Shown here piece by piece: positions 44,249 through 52,253 of a DNA stretch of 64,000 bases; position 1 is the first letter of the stretch; every line of letters begins with the position of its first letter. Source of the stretch: a virus. Made by a program: the position numbers and the translations under genes. Below the pieces are notes generated by a model that saw only the letters and a program-made list of their open reading frames with translations, made no database searches and was not told the DNA's origin. The stretch spans positions 1 through 64,000 of IMG/VR virus record IMGVR_UViG_3300044643_000328; one strand, written 5' to 3'.

Positions 44249-45280
44249 TTACAAAGTTACTGATCCTGTAGCAAAATCATACGGAAGATCGTAACTTTTA
44301 TTTACATAATGCCACTCAGCTTTGTTTAAAGACTCGTTTAGTCTATTTAGCCAAAGCTTAAGAGTGTTATCAGACACCGGGAATGAATATGTTTGAAACA
44401 TTCTATCTATAACTACAAAGTGGAACTTAAGACTATAACCTCCTAGCTCAAGTTCGTTCTTATACTTGTTAGCTACTAAGCTGCAATAGATAACAGCTTG
44501 TAACCAATAAGAATAAAACTCAACTGTTTCAGGGAAGTCTTTTAAATCTTTACTAGTAGTTTTAACGTCATTGATGTATATAGTTTTTTCATCATGATTG
44601 ACTACTAAGTTATCAATAATTCCTTTAATACCAAAAGGTTTGTCTGTAGCTTCTGCTTGTAATAAAATCTCGTTGTAAACTTCAATGTTATCAAATTCTG
44701 ATACGTTACATCCTATAAGTTTACATAAGTGTTTATCTTTTTTAACAAGCTCTACAGCTGACTTACAGAAATCAAGAGTGTCTTGATCTATAAGTGTTTT
44801 GTTTCCTTTTGCTTTTAAGAATGCCCAATAGTTAGTAGCTTCTGCGGTGATAATTTTATCTAGACGTTGTTGATCTGTCTTTAAGCTCTGATGGTAGTTC
44901 ATGTCTATCATTACATCAAGGATAGCTTGATCAAACTCTTCTAAGTTTGTGCGTTGGTCACCGCTTTGTGATAGTTCTAAGTGGTGTGCATATATTCTAT
45001 CTACTACTTGTTTAATACTGTCACCAGGAAGTTTACTTGGGCTTACAATAAACTGGTCGTTAAACTTATCTTCTTCTAATAAAAGAGTATGGATAATCTT
45101 ACCTTGAACAAGATGCTGATCTACTCTTTCTTCCTTAATCCCCATTACATATAGCTGATGAAACACTATAGGGTTCCATAATAGTTTACTTAAACTACTA
45201 TATGAGAAGTAAAACTTCTTACTATAAAAGTCATCTTGCATAACTTTTATAGACTCTTCCATTAAATTTTCTAGTTCCAT
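44249..45280 (-). CDS. RecB-like PD-(D/E)XK exonuclease
   Basis: The 343-residue protein has the core of the PD-(D/E)XK exonuclease family (RecB/Cas4/phage exonuclease type): FGIKGIIDNLVV supplies the first acidic residue and IYINDVKTTSKD supplies the D-x-K pair, at about residues 222-250, followed by a helix with YWLQAVIYCSLV. An N-terminal helical region with FSYSSLSKLLWNPIVF and HTLLLEED is typical of these enzymes. It probably resects DNA ends for recombination, working with the Sak4-like ATPase and SSB encoded upstream. The leader AACACAATAACATG is A/C-rich. Confidence 0.75.
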   Translation of the reverse strand: MELENLMEESIKVMQDDFYSKKFYFSYSSLSKLLWNPIVFHQLYVMGIKEERVDQHLVQGKIIHTLLLEEDKFNDQFIVSPSKLPGDSIKQVVDRIYAHHLELSQSGDQRTNLEEFDQAILDVMIDMNYHQSLKTDQQRLDKIITAEATNYWAFLKAKGNKTLIDQDTLDFCKSAVELVKKDKHLCKLIGCNVSEFDNIEVYNEILLQAEATDKPFGIKGIIDNLVVNHDEKTIYINDVKTTSKDLKDFPETVEFYSYWLQAVIYCSLVANKYKNELELGGYSLKFHFVVIDRMFQTYSFPVSDNTLKLWLNRLNESLNKAEWHYVNKSYDLPYDFATGSVTL

Positions 45281-45303
45281 GTTATTGTGTTGGTTGTTTT
45301 AGT

Positions 45304-45510
45304 TTATCTGCTAGGCCATAGTCCTAGCTCTATTAATTTTTCACTCATACGTTGTTGAGATTTTGTATCTACGGTCATAGCTTCCTCATATTCAAGAAAG
45401 TGTACTAACTCTTTTATAAGAGTGTTGCAGTTGTTAAGCTTAGCTGTAGCTTCCGCTAATTCTGCTCTGCAGTCTTCTGCTCTAAAAGTATCTTTATGTA
45501 TATCTTCCAT
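45304..45510 (-). CDS. Small coiled-coil protein
   Basis: ATG 45510 (MEDIHKDTF, 68 residues) is chosen because it lies one base after the HNH gene stop; a longer frame would overlap that gene by 74 bases. The segment RAELAEATAKLNNCNTLIKE looks like a short coiled coil. Function is unknown. Confidence 0.5.
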   Translation of the reverse strand: MEDIHKDTFRAEDCRAELAEATAKLNNCNTLIKELVHFLEYEEAMTVDTKSQQRMSEKLIELGLWPSR

Positions 45511-45511
45511 A

Positions 45512-45892
45512 CTACTTTTGTTTTTCTGATTGTGTTTTAATGTCGTGACATTTTTCACACAAGACTTGTAAGTTATCTTGCTCACAGAACAATCTTTCTA
45601 CAAACCCTGGTAGGTCATCTGCACAGTTTAGACTTCCTGCTCCTATTATATGGTCTACGTTTATTTTCTTTTCAGGAAACCATTTGTGACATGCGTTGCA
45701 TTCATACTCAAACTTCTGACGCTTGTTAGAACCTTTATAAGCTCTACGAGCATCTATTTTGCATTGAGTTATTGGTTTCCACCATCTAGACTTTTGTCTT
45801 AGAGCACTCCTAATAAAACTCCAGAATGCTGATTCTGTCATAGTACCAGCGTTGCGTGTTTTAGGAGTCTTTGGTTTAGTTTGTTTAGCCAT
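45512..45892 (-). CDS. HNH endonuclease
   Basis: The 126-residue protein has a basic, disordered N-terminus and then an HNH fold with its zinc site: CNAC (Cys65, Cys68), INVDHIIGAGS (Asp80-His81), and LQVLCEKCHDIKT (Cys112, Cys115, His116). This fits free-standing phage HNH nucleases, which may be homing endonucleases or assist packaging. Its place between primase and exonuclease genes, far from any terminase in view, argues for a homing or replication-associated role; this is inference. Confidence 0.85.
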   Translation of the reverse strand: MAKQTKPKTPKTRNAGTMTESAFWSFIRSALRQKSRWWKPITQCKIDARRAYKGSNKRQKFEYECNACHKWFPEKKINVDHIIGAGSLNCADDLPGFVERLFCEQDNLQVLCEKCHDIKTQSEKQK

Positions 45893-45923
45893 ATAATATG
45901 TTATACTACAAAGATATGCTATG

Positions 45924-46895
45924 TTAGCAATCTTCTAGTTTTTTGTTAAGCAGTAGAACCAGTCTGTAATAAACTTCTTTAGCTCCATAGTCTTTTATAG
46001 AGTCTGATGGGTCTTTACTCATAGGTAAAGCCGTGTATTCAATCTCTGGATAAAGTTCTTTATATTTTTCCATAGCTTTAATACCTGGGTCATCAAAGTC
46101 AAAGACTAAAATTACTTTTTTATACTTTTTAATATACTGTTCCATGAGTTCTTTACGAATCATAGAGTTTTCAGAGTCAGGTGCTATTATATCTACAGGA
46201 ATCTTAAGACTCTTCAAAGCCATCACATCCTTTAAAGAAGATGTAATAATCAAATACTTATTGTTTTTAAGTTGTTCTGAACCTTGAACGTAGTCTGCCA
46301 CTTTAATAAATTTCTTATCTAAAGTTTTGGGTTGATAGATCTTGTACAGAGTTCCGTCTGCTTTAAAGTAACCGTATAGATAGTTGCCTCTAATGCATAG
46401 TTCTTTGTCATCCTTAAGCATACAATAAGAATCTAAAGGTCTTATGTTATGTTCTGTAAGAAGTTTAGTTCCAATGTTAAACTGGGTCCAGAAGTACTGG
46501 TCTTGAGTTGACCATGATCTGAAAATAAATTTAGATACTTTATATCTAGAAGACTGTTTAAATTCTTTTACGTCATAACCACCATTATTGTGTAGTACAA
46601 AATCATTGTAGCTTTCTACAATAAGCTGACACACTTTATGGTAAGAAAGAGATGTTAACTCTTTTACAAGATCTATAGCAGATCCGCCTTTACCGGTTGA
46701 AAAGTCTTTAAACTTATAAACTTGTTTAGTATCTAGATAAATACACATGCTGGGTGTACGCTCTTTATCATTAAACAAGCTTTTAATTTTTATATCTTGA
46801 CCACTTAGTTTTTCTTTTAGTTTACAGAAGTGTTCAAATATCCAGGGTACAGGAACATCTTTGATATCATGTACTAAATTTTTAGTCTTAAACAT
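45924..46895 (-). CDS. DnaG-type primase, zinc-less, with Toprim domain
   Basis: The 323-residue protein starts with a primase zinc-domain-like fold (IKSLFNDKERTPSMCIYL, then YKFKDFSTGKGGSAIDLVKE) but without the usual Cys ligands. The Toprim domain follows, with LIITSSLKDVMALKSLKIP, VILVFDFDDPGIKAMEK containing the DxD pair, and MSKDPSDSIKDYG. It would synthesise RNA primers for the DnaB-like helicase and PolB system. There is no helicase domain, so primase and helicase are separate proteins here, unlike T7. Zinc-less versions are, as I recall, common in Bacteroidota phages. A terminator precedes the gene. Confidence 0.8.
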   Translation of the reverse strand: MFKTKNLVHDIKDVPVPWIFEHFCKLKEKLSGQDIKIKSLFNDKERTPSMCIYLDTKQVYKFKDFSTGKGGSAIDLVKELTSLSYHKVCQLIVESYNDFVLHNNGGYDVKEFKQSSRYKVSKFIFRSWSTQDQYFWTQFNIGTKLLTEHNIRPLDSYCMLKDDKELCIRGNYLYGYFKADGTLYKIYQPKTLDKKFIKVADYVQGSEQLKNNKYLIITSSLKDVMALKSLKIPVDIIAPDSENSMIRKELMEQYIKKYKKVILVFDFDDPGIKAMEKYKELYPEIEYTALPMSKDPSDSIKDYGAKEVYYRLVLLLNKKLEDC

Positions 46896-46917
46896 AAGTT
46901 ACGTTAAGTATTTAAGA

Positions 46918-46950
46918 AAAAAATTGGGGGGAGTAGAAACTCCCCCCTCT
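46918..46950 (-). terminator. Strong terminator after the SSB gene
   Basis: GGGGGGAG (46926-46933) and CTCCCCCC (46940-46947) make a perfect 8-bp GC-rich stem with loop TAGAAA on the + strand. On the - strand it is followed by a T-run (AATTTTTTT). It lies in the gap between the SSB and primase genes and could reduce primase expression relative to SSB. Confidence 0.85.
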
Positions 46951-46974
46951 TGTTTGTATATTTACTGAACCATA

Positions 46975-47598
46975 TTACATTTCAAAGTCATCAGTAGCTG
47001 GTTCAAAGCTGCTAACTGGTTTGTTAGGTAAAGCTTTAAAGTGATACTGATTGTTCTTATCAAACTTATCTAACTTAGACTCTTCTTTAGAAGCAAACTT
47101 GTATTTAGGTAAAGATAACTTGGTAATAGTTTTACCGTTGTATTCTTCTTCTGTACCTTTTAAGAACCAATAGATGTTGTGTCCTTTTAATACGTCAGTA
47201 GCTGCTGCTACCCATTGCTCAATAGACGTGATGTTTTCTTTAGAAGAAATAGCATCAAGTTCTGTTCTAAGTCCAAGCTCTGTTGCTACAACAATAAGCT
47301 TGTTTAAAATATCGTTTTTATTAATATCATCAGAGTTAAATTGGTCTGTCCAAATAGTAGCTGAAACACGAGAAGATGGTCCAGAATACTTTGCTCCTTC
47401 TGGGTTGTCTTTGTCAATAGGCCAGCCTTCAAAACCTTCTGAGCCTTGACCTACTAGTGTTAATTCTAAAACTTTTTTGTCTCCTTTGTTAGATGTTCTA
47501 ACCTGTGAACTGTGGATGTGTGCATAAGCAACTCCTGGCTGTAATGACTTTAAAGTACCGCCACCTTGTTTTACTTCTTGTCCTGTTGTACTAAACAT
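46975..47598 (-). CDS. Single-stranded DNA-binding protein
   Basis: The 207-residue product has an N-terminal half consistent with an OB fold (VAYAHIHSSQVRTSNKGDKK, LELTLVGQGSEGFEGWPID) and an acidic tail ending PATDDFEM, the hallmark of SSB proteins that recruit partner enzymes through the tail. The genomic position, next to a Sak4-like ATPase and followed by primase and exonuclease genes, supports the call. The assignment rests on tail and context more than on a clear family motif. A strong terminator follows directly. Confidence 0.65.
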   Translation of the reverse strand: MFSTTGQEVKQGGGTLKSLQPGVAYAHIHSSQVRTSNKGDKKVLELTLVGQGSEGFEGWPIDKDNPEGAKYSGPSSRVSATIWTDQFNSDDINKNDILNKLIVVATELGLRTELDAISSKENITSIEQWVAAATDVLKGHNIYWFLKGTEEEYNGKTITKLSLPKYKFASKEESKLDKFDKNNQYHFKALPNKPVSSFEPATDDFEM

Positions 47599-47631
47599 AC
47601 TTGTTTGAGTTTAATTGTGAAAAATGAGAAA

Positions 47632-48315
47632 TTAATTTTCGTATTCTGTTATAGACTTTTTTACAAAGTCTAGATCATTAGGTATCTCAACAGTAGAGAA
47701 CATACCCTTAGGGCTTTTACATGTATTCTCACCATTGTTTTGTGTTTCAAACACATAACGGATATTCCCGTCTTTGTCTTTCTTTACTTTACCAAAGAGT
47801 ACAATACTAAATAAGCCTTCTAAGCTAAGCTTTTCATCAACCATCTTACCGATAGTCTTTGCTTTAAACTTACGTTTGCCTTCTAGATCTGTAGATTCTT
47901 CAGCATGCGTCATAAAGAATATTGTAAGGTCTTCTCTAAGATCTTTAGGCATTCTTGCTATACGAGCTAAGTTTGCACCGATCTGAGTGAACTTTTCATA
48001 ACCTTTTTCATCACTTCTATCAAAGAACTCAAATGAGCTCATATACTGAAAGTCATCCACTACAATATTCTTGATGTCTGGACGCTTTTCACTTACATAC
48101 TTTAAGCATGCTTCTATCTGAGCTGATGATGAACCGGCATAAAGATTACCTGTAGGATTATCTTTACTCCAAGTTACATATTTGCTTTTCCAACCTTTGA
48201 AAGGTAGGGGTTTGTTTGCAACGTTTATAATAAACGTTTCTTTTGGATCAAGTTGTTCTATAGATGTAGACTTACCTGACCCACTTTCTGCAATAATAAG
48301 GATTCCTTGTGCCAT
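47632..48315 (-). CDS. Sak4-like RecA-fold ATPase (AAA_24)
   Basis: The 227-residue protein opens MAQGILIIAESGSGKST, a Walker A at residues 9-17, and has a Walker B with IKNIVVDDFQYMSS, then FFMTHAEESTD. This is the layout of the AAA_24/Sak4 group of phage single-strand annealing or RecA-like recombinases: P-loop at the extreme N-terminus, no leader domain, about 230 residues. With the SSB and the RecB-like exonuclease it forms a plausible phage recombination set. An alternative is a helicase-loader ATPase. The start has an A/C-rich leader (AACACAACCCATATG). Confidence 0.7.
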   Translation of the reverse strand: MAQGILIIAESGSGKSTSIEQLDPKETFIINVANKPLPFKGWKSKYVTWSKDNPTGNLYAGSSSAQIEACLKYVSEKRPDIKNIVVDDFQYMSSFEFFDRSDEKGYEKFTQIGANLARIARMPKDLREDLTIFFMTHAEESTDLEGKRKFKAKTIGKMVDEKLSLEGLFSIVLFGKVKKDKDGNIRYVFETQNNGENTCKSPKGMFSTVEIPNDLDFVKKSITEYEN

Positions 48316-48325
48316 ATGGGTTGTG

Positions 48326-48868
48326 TTATTTGTTACTCTTTATTAGATCATTTAACCAAGTCTTAGAGCTTACAGGCTTTCCTGTTTGAATGGCATAATA
48401 ATCTCTTATAGTCATATCACTATAAGGAGCGTCTTCCATTGGTGCAGGAGCTTTGTATGCAGCTACTGGTGGTTTAAATGAAGGTTTATCTGCTACTGCT
48501 GATCTGCCGCTGATTGCTACAGATGTTGCATTAACTACTCTTAGCTCTTCTAAGGGTACAAGATACGAACCTTTTTCATTAAGTTCATATTCTTCTTCAA
48601 AAGATGAGTTAGATGGGATTTTATAAACTGTGCGTTCTGCATCTAGAGGTTCTAAGTCTCTAGTGATAAGTTCAAAATAGAAACCTTTTTCTTTCTTAAA
48701 CTCTGATGCAAAGATTCCAACTACGTTACGGCCTTGTTTATCATAGAAAGCCATCTTCATATTGAAATCTGTTCTAGGAATCTCAAGATTATCTATCAAG
48801 TTTTGATGATAATCTCTGATACTTTCAAGCTTATTCTTTTTAAGCTCTTTGATTTCTTCTTGTGTCAT
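48326..48868 (-). CDS. Hypothetical protein between helicase and Sak4-like genes
   Basis: ATG 48868 (MTQEEIKELKKN, 180 residues) is chosen over an upstream frame start at 48913 that would overlap the helicase gene; it is preceded by an A/C-rich leader (ACAAAAAAACGCAAAATG). The protein has a Lys-rich N-terminus, a central beta-rich part (MAFYDKQGRNVVGIFASEF) and a Pro/Ala-rich linker near residue 145. No family was recognised. A replication accessory role is suggested only by position. Confidence 0.55.
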   Translation of the reverse strand: MTQEEIKELKKNKLESIRDYHQNLIDNLEIPRTDFNMKMAFYDKQGRNVVGIFASEFKKEKGFYFELITRDLEPLDAERTVYKIPSNSSFEEEYELNEKGSYLVPLEELRVVNATSVAISGRSAVADKPSFKPPVAAYKAPAPMEDAPYSDMTIRDYYAIQTGKPVSSKTWLNDLIKSNK

Positions 48869-48896
48869 TTTGCGTTTTTTTGTGTTTTGTAATATA

Positions 48897-49967
48897 TTAA
48901 AGTTCTTGTCCAACTTCTGCTGTTACAGTTCTTCTACCGCCCCCACCGCCACTTCTTTCACTATATCTTTGGTAAGCTGATGTAGCACCTTCTGGTCTTA
49001 AAGCTTTAAACTCTGGTACTTCTACCATCTGTTGACGTTGACCGTCCATCTTTAAGAACACAAGATTATTATTATCATTACCGTTTCTAATCTTTAATAG
49101 ATGCATGAATACATCTTCGTCTTCTACTTGATAAGCATAAGGTCCGTATACTTTTACATCTGCTTTAGCAGGTCTACTTAGTGCAATTACTAAATCTGAT
49201 CCTTGCATAAGAGCGTCACCGCCAAATATGTCACCAGATGTTGGGTAGTTTGCAATAGTACCAGCTGTTTTTCTAGATGCTTCATCTATAGAACGGTTAA
49301 GCTGAGTGATCATGATAACAATGATGGGAATCTTATTCTTAAGCTTCATAAGCATTTCTGTAGTGTTGTACAGAGTAGCTATCTTTTCTTTCTCATCTAA
49401 TCTTTTCTTAATCAACCAACTATGATCTATAGTAACAATCATAGGTTTACTTCCACCTTCTACATAAGCTTCTTGTATAGCTTCTTCCATGTCTGTATGA
49501 GTTAGTGATTCTGATATCACTTCTCTTATAAGACCGTGGGTTTCCATATCTCTACAATCTTCTATATACTTGTTGATGTTCTTTAGAGTGAAGTCATCAA
49601 GTTGTTTTTTAGTACTTAGTATAACACCGTAGTCTTGGGCCATTTCACCAGCAAACTGACGTGCAGCATACTGCTCATCACCCATCTCAAACTGAAACTC
49701 TAGGATGTTAAACTTCTGATCTGGATTTAGTCTACGTGCCTCTCTTAATATTTGAGAGACAATCATAGTCTTACCTGCACCAGGTCTAGCACCAATAGTG
49801 AGCATAGATCCCCATTCTAAACCATTGATACCAGCTTCATTTAAGCTGGGCCATGGAGTGAGTAAGGACTTTATCTCACCGTTTCTTCTTTTTGTTATAT
49901 ACTTGAAACCTTTTTCTAAAACGTTAACGTAGCTTTTACGCCCGTATTTCTTTTTTGGCTTATCCAT
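48897..49967 (-). CDS. DnaB-like replicative helicase
   Basis: The 356-residue protein corresponds to the RecA-like C-terminal domain of DnaB: Walker A GARPGAGKT at residues 59-67, FEFQFEMGDEQ-type motif H1a (LEFQFEMGDEQYAARQFAGE), Walker B PMIVTIDHSWL, ITQLNRSIDEASRK, and SGDIFGGDALMQGSDLVIAL in the DnaB 'L4/motif 4' position. There is no DnaB N-terminal domain, so primase contact must differ from the bacterial enzyme. It unwinds phage DNA ahead of PolB. A Gly-rich segment (RSGGGGGRR) lies before the C-terminus. Confidence 0.9.
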   Translation of the reverse strand: MDKPKKKYGRKSYVNVLEKGFKYITKRRNGEIKSLLTPWPSLNEAGINGLEWGSMLTIGARPGAGKTMIVSQILREARRLNPDQKFNILEFQFEMGDEQYAARQFAGEMAQDYGVILSTKKQLDDFTLKNINKYIEDCRDMETHGLIREVISESLTHTDMEEAIQEAYVEGGSKPMIVTIDHSWLIKKRLDEKEKIATLYNTTEMLMKLKNKIPIIVIMITQLNRSIDEASRKTAGTIANYPTSGDIFGGDALMQGSDLVIALSRPAKADVKVYGPYAYQVEDEDVFMHLLKIRNGNDNNNLVFLKMDGQRQQMVEVPEFKALRPEGATSAYQRYSERSGGGGGRRTVTAEVGQEL

Positions 49968-49975
49968 ATGTAGAG

Positions 49976-50179
49976 TTAATTAAATGTTTCTTCTACAATA
50001 TTTCTAAACTCGTCTAATGATTCCATTTTAGCATCATAAACTGCTGTAGTTATCATATGATCAACTACTGAAATCAAAACTTCTTTACTTATGTATTTAT
50101 AATCTTGTGCTATAGGACCTATAACATCAGGGAGGGAGTTGTAGATTTCTTCTACTTTTTCTTGTTGTTCTTGTGTCAT
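49976..50179 (-). CDS. Small acidic helical protein
   Basis: The 67-residue product (begins MTQEQQEKVEEIYNSLPDVI) is acidic and helical, with no recognised family. Its ATG overlaps the preceding stop (ATGA), so it is coupled to the small membrane-protein gene, and it is followed eight bases later by the DnaB-like helicase gene. Confidence 0.55.
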   Translation of the reverse strand: MTQEQQEKVEEIYNSLPDVIGPIAQDYKYISKEVLISVVDHMITTAVYDAKMESLDEFRNIVEETFN

Positions 50180-50361
50180 TGTAGTTTGAATTTTTGGGTT
50201 GTAAATATAAACAGTTTCATTGAAACAATCAAAAATATTTCTATGATAAAATACTTGTAAAACGGTATGTCTATAAGAAAGATATTTATCAGCTTCCAGT
50301 TTAAAATACTGAAAAGAATTGATAATATGGTTCTGTTTATGGCTTTTTCATATTTTCCCAT
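50176..50361 (-). CDS. Small membrane protein
   Basis: The 61-residue product has two hydrophobic segments (TILSILFSILNWKLINIFLI and FIIEIFLIVSMKLFIFT), so it should span the inner membrane twice. It lies inside the replication operon. It might tether replication factors to the membrane or be a small superinfection or host-takeover factor; neither is shown. Confidence 0.5.
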   Translation of the reverse strand: MGKYEKAINRTILSILFSILNWKLINIFLIDIPFYKYFIIEIFLIVSMKLFIFTTQKFKLQ

Positions 50362-50364
50362 ATG

Positions 50365-50943
50365 TTATATGCTTTTTAAAATGTCTGGATTATCTAATAT
50401 CATCTGACAATAGTCAGCTAATATTGATCTACTAAGTTTGGTTTTTAAGTCAGTCTTCTGTATAAAATAACTGCTTGTAACCATGAAAGAATAGTTCTCT
50501 TTATGCTTGTTAAATATATAAAAGTCTGTAGCATCTAATACAAGGTTCCAGTCATATTCTGGATAGGTTTTAAAAAACCATACAAACTTGTCTTTAAGCT
50601 CTTGTACAGACTGTCTAGCTAATTCACCTGATGGTAGTTTAATAGCTGGAAATAATTCTCTATATTCTTTAATTCTGTCTAAGAAGTTATCACCTAATAC
50701 TTCGGTGGCTACTTTTTTCTTAGTCTTTACTAAGTAAGTTTCAAACTCATTAAGTATGTTTTGAGCAACATGACTTAGCTTACCATCTGCGTCAATTAAC
50801 CCTTTGCTCTGACATATTAGAGCTTCTGCTTCTACATTTATAATGCCTGTAGGCTTAATCTTCTGTCTGCAGCAATCCAAAAAGTATACTTGATTCGGAC
50901 TCAAATTGTTCTTGATCAAGGTCATCCATAGCTGATGTGTCAT
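50365..50943 (-). CDS. Putative replication initiation accessory protein
   Basis: The 192-residue product starts MTHQLWMTLIKNNLSPNQVY and seems to have an N-terminal winged-helix-like region (residues about 10-75) and a C-terminal helical domain (DWNLVLDATDFYIFNKHKEN). It overlaps the end of the DnaA-like gene by 89 bases, an unusually long overlap. Its position just after the DnaA-like gene and before helicase suggests a helicase loader or replisome organiser; this is inference from gene order and no motif proves it. Confidence 0.55.
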   Translation of the reverse strand: MTHQLWMTLIKNNLSPNQVYFLDCCRQKIKPTGIINVEAEALICQSKGLIDADGKLSHVAQNILNEFETYLVKTKKKVATEVLGDNFLDRIKEYRELFPAIKLPSGELARQSVQELKDKFVWFFKTYPEYDWNLVLDATDFYIFNKHKENYSFMVTSSYFIQKTDLKTKLSRSILADYCQMILDNPDILKSI

Positions 50944-51376
50944 TGTATTTTTGTTTTATGTGTTTGATAATTTTTAAGTACTTTTCTTTAAAAGGGTCAC
51001 TAGTTTCAATAAGGTTAGAGAATGTAGTGGTGTTGTGTAACACTGTAGTGTGATCTCGGTCACCAAGGTATTCTCCAACATGCGTGCAGGTATACCTCAT
51101 CATTCTAGCTATAGCACAGAATATGTTTCTAAGCTCTACTATTTCACGGTATCTGCGGACAGACCCTAAAGGTACTTTCTTGCCAAACTTCTCTGGTAAA
51201 AAAGGTTCAAACACTTCTTCTAGGTTCTCAAGGCTGATTATGGGTAAATAATCATCTTTCTCTGTATTAATTTTAGTAATAACTAAAGGGTAATACCCCA
51301 TCTTCTTAAAGAAGGTTTCTTTAAACTCATCAATAAGCTTTCTCTCAAGCTTTTTGGCATAGATTACTGTATCCAT
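50855..51376 (-). CDS. DnaA domain IV-like origin-binding protein
   Basis: The 173-residue protein has the DnaA DNA-binding signature LGDRDHTTVLH at residues 104-114, close to the bacterial GGRDHTTVLH, preceded by a helix with RNIFCAIARMMRYTCTHVGEY that fits domain IV. There is no AAA+ domain, so it cannot bind ATP or load helicase as DnaA does. It is the first gene of the replication operon and its promoter is in the adjacent divergent region. It may bind DnaA-box-like sites to start phage replication, or sequester or redirect host DnaA. Residues 1-80 have no recognised match. Confidence 0.8.
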   Translation of the reverse strand: MDTVIYAKKLERKLIDEFKETFFKKMGYYPLVITKINTEKDDYLPIISLENLEEVFEPFLPEKFGKKVPLGSVRRYREIVELRNIFCAIARMMRYTCTHVGEYLGDRDHTTVLHNTTTFSNLIETSDPFKEKYLKIIKHIKQKYNDTSAMDDLDQEQFESESSILFGLLQTED

Positions 51377-51397
51377 AAATTTCTAATGTTTATTCAC

Positions 51398-51405
51398 AAA
51401 TGTAG
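51398..51405 (-). promoter_or_regulatory. TAnnTTTG-type -7 box for the replication operon
   Basis: The - strand reads TACATTTG here, an exact match to the Bacteroidota -7 element TAnnTTTG, about 22 bases before the ATG at 51376. No clear TTTG -33 element was found at the usual distance, so strength is uncertain. A TGTAGA element overlaps it. Confidence 0.45.
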
Positions 51406-51481
51406 ATTATTTCCTTAATATTTCGTATATTATAATGTAGAGTTTATAGAAAATCTACACTTTTTACGTTTATATATAAAC
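51402..51481. promoter_or_regulatory. Divergent regulatory region with TGTAGA elements and 14-bp palindrome
   Basis: TGTAGA occurs at 51402-51407 and 51436-51441, and its inverse TCTACA at 51454-51459; the last two form an inverted repeat with a 12-base spacer. A perfect palindrome GTTTATATATAAAC spans 51468-51481. GTATATTATAATGTAGA at 51425-51441 repeats the motif near 12.34 kb. The region lies between the DnaA-like gene and the rightward 51-60 kb operon, so it can act as a bidirectional promoter with operator sites, and it is a candidate replication origin. Confidence 0.55.
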
Positions 51482-51491
51482 TATTTATACC

Positions 51492-52238
51492 ATGGCTAAA
51501 AAATTTTATGCCCAAAAAGACGCTCTAGGGTTCCCAATCCCGGGTATTATGATGAGTGCATCAGAAGTTCCTGCAGTAGCTAACGTATTGGAAATCACTA
51601 AAGTAATGAATTTACCAGCTCATCCTGCTGGGCTTTACTACTACATTCGTGTAGATAGAAAAGGAGATATTCTACCTAATAGTTTGTTCATTCATTATGG
51701 ACCTTCAAGTGAAACTGATATAGTAAGTCTTCAACAACCTCTTTCAGTAAACTACACTATAGCTCAATCAGCTTTAGGTGGTACAATTGCTTACATTTTA
51801 CAAGCTGGTGATCCTGGTTATGATGCTAATGTTCAACATGGAATTGTTGTTAGTAGTAGCAATATTGATACTTCAGCTATATGGGGATGTAGTGGAACTA
51901 CTATTACCGGTGCAGATGGTACAGCTATTGGTACAGGTAGACAAAATACACTAGATGTTGTGGCAGGTTGTAACTTCCCTGTTAGTGCTGCAGCAATATG
52001 TAACGATTTAGATTTAGGTGGTTATACTGACTGGTTCTTACCTAGTAAAGATGAATTAAGTAAAATATATGCAAATAGAGTAGCTCTTGGTTCAGGTCTT
52101 GGTGCTTTTGGTGCTTTTTACATAAGTTCTACTGAAGCTAGTGATACTACAGCATGGGGTCAAAACTTCACGAATGGTGTACAGTTTGGTTACCCTAAAG
52201 ATCAAGGAATGTATGTAAGAGCTATTAGAACCTACTAA
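51492..52238 (+). CDS. DUF1566-domain (C-type-lectin-like) surface protein
   Basis: The 248-residue protein ends with a DUF1566/Lcl-C-type domain: ICNDLDLGGYTDWFLPSKDE followed by LSKIYANRV, then a YISSTEASDTTAWGQNF core and YVRAIRTY at the terminus. Such domains have a C-type lectin-like fold and often mediate receptor or surface binding. There is no signal peptide. The N-terminal third (PAHPAGLYYYIRVDRKGDIL) looks like a small virion-attachment part. It is the first gene of the rightward operon and is a candidate decoration or receptor-binding protein; this is inference. Confidence 0.7.
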   Translation: MAKKFYAQKDALGFPIPGIMMSASEVPAVANVLEITKVMNLPAHPAGLYYYIRVDRKGDILPNSLFIHYGPSSETDIVSLQQPLSVNYTIAQSALGGTIAYILQAGDPGYDANVQHGIVVSSSNIDTSAIWGCSGTTITGADGTAIGTGRQNTLDVVAGCNFPVSAAAICNDLDLGGYTDWFLPSKDELSKIYANRVALGSGLGAFGAFYISSTEASDTTAWGQNFTNGVQFGYPKDQGMYVRAIRTY

Positions 52239-52253
52239 ATCATTTGTTAAGTC

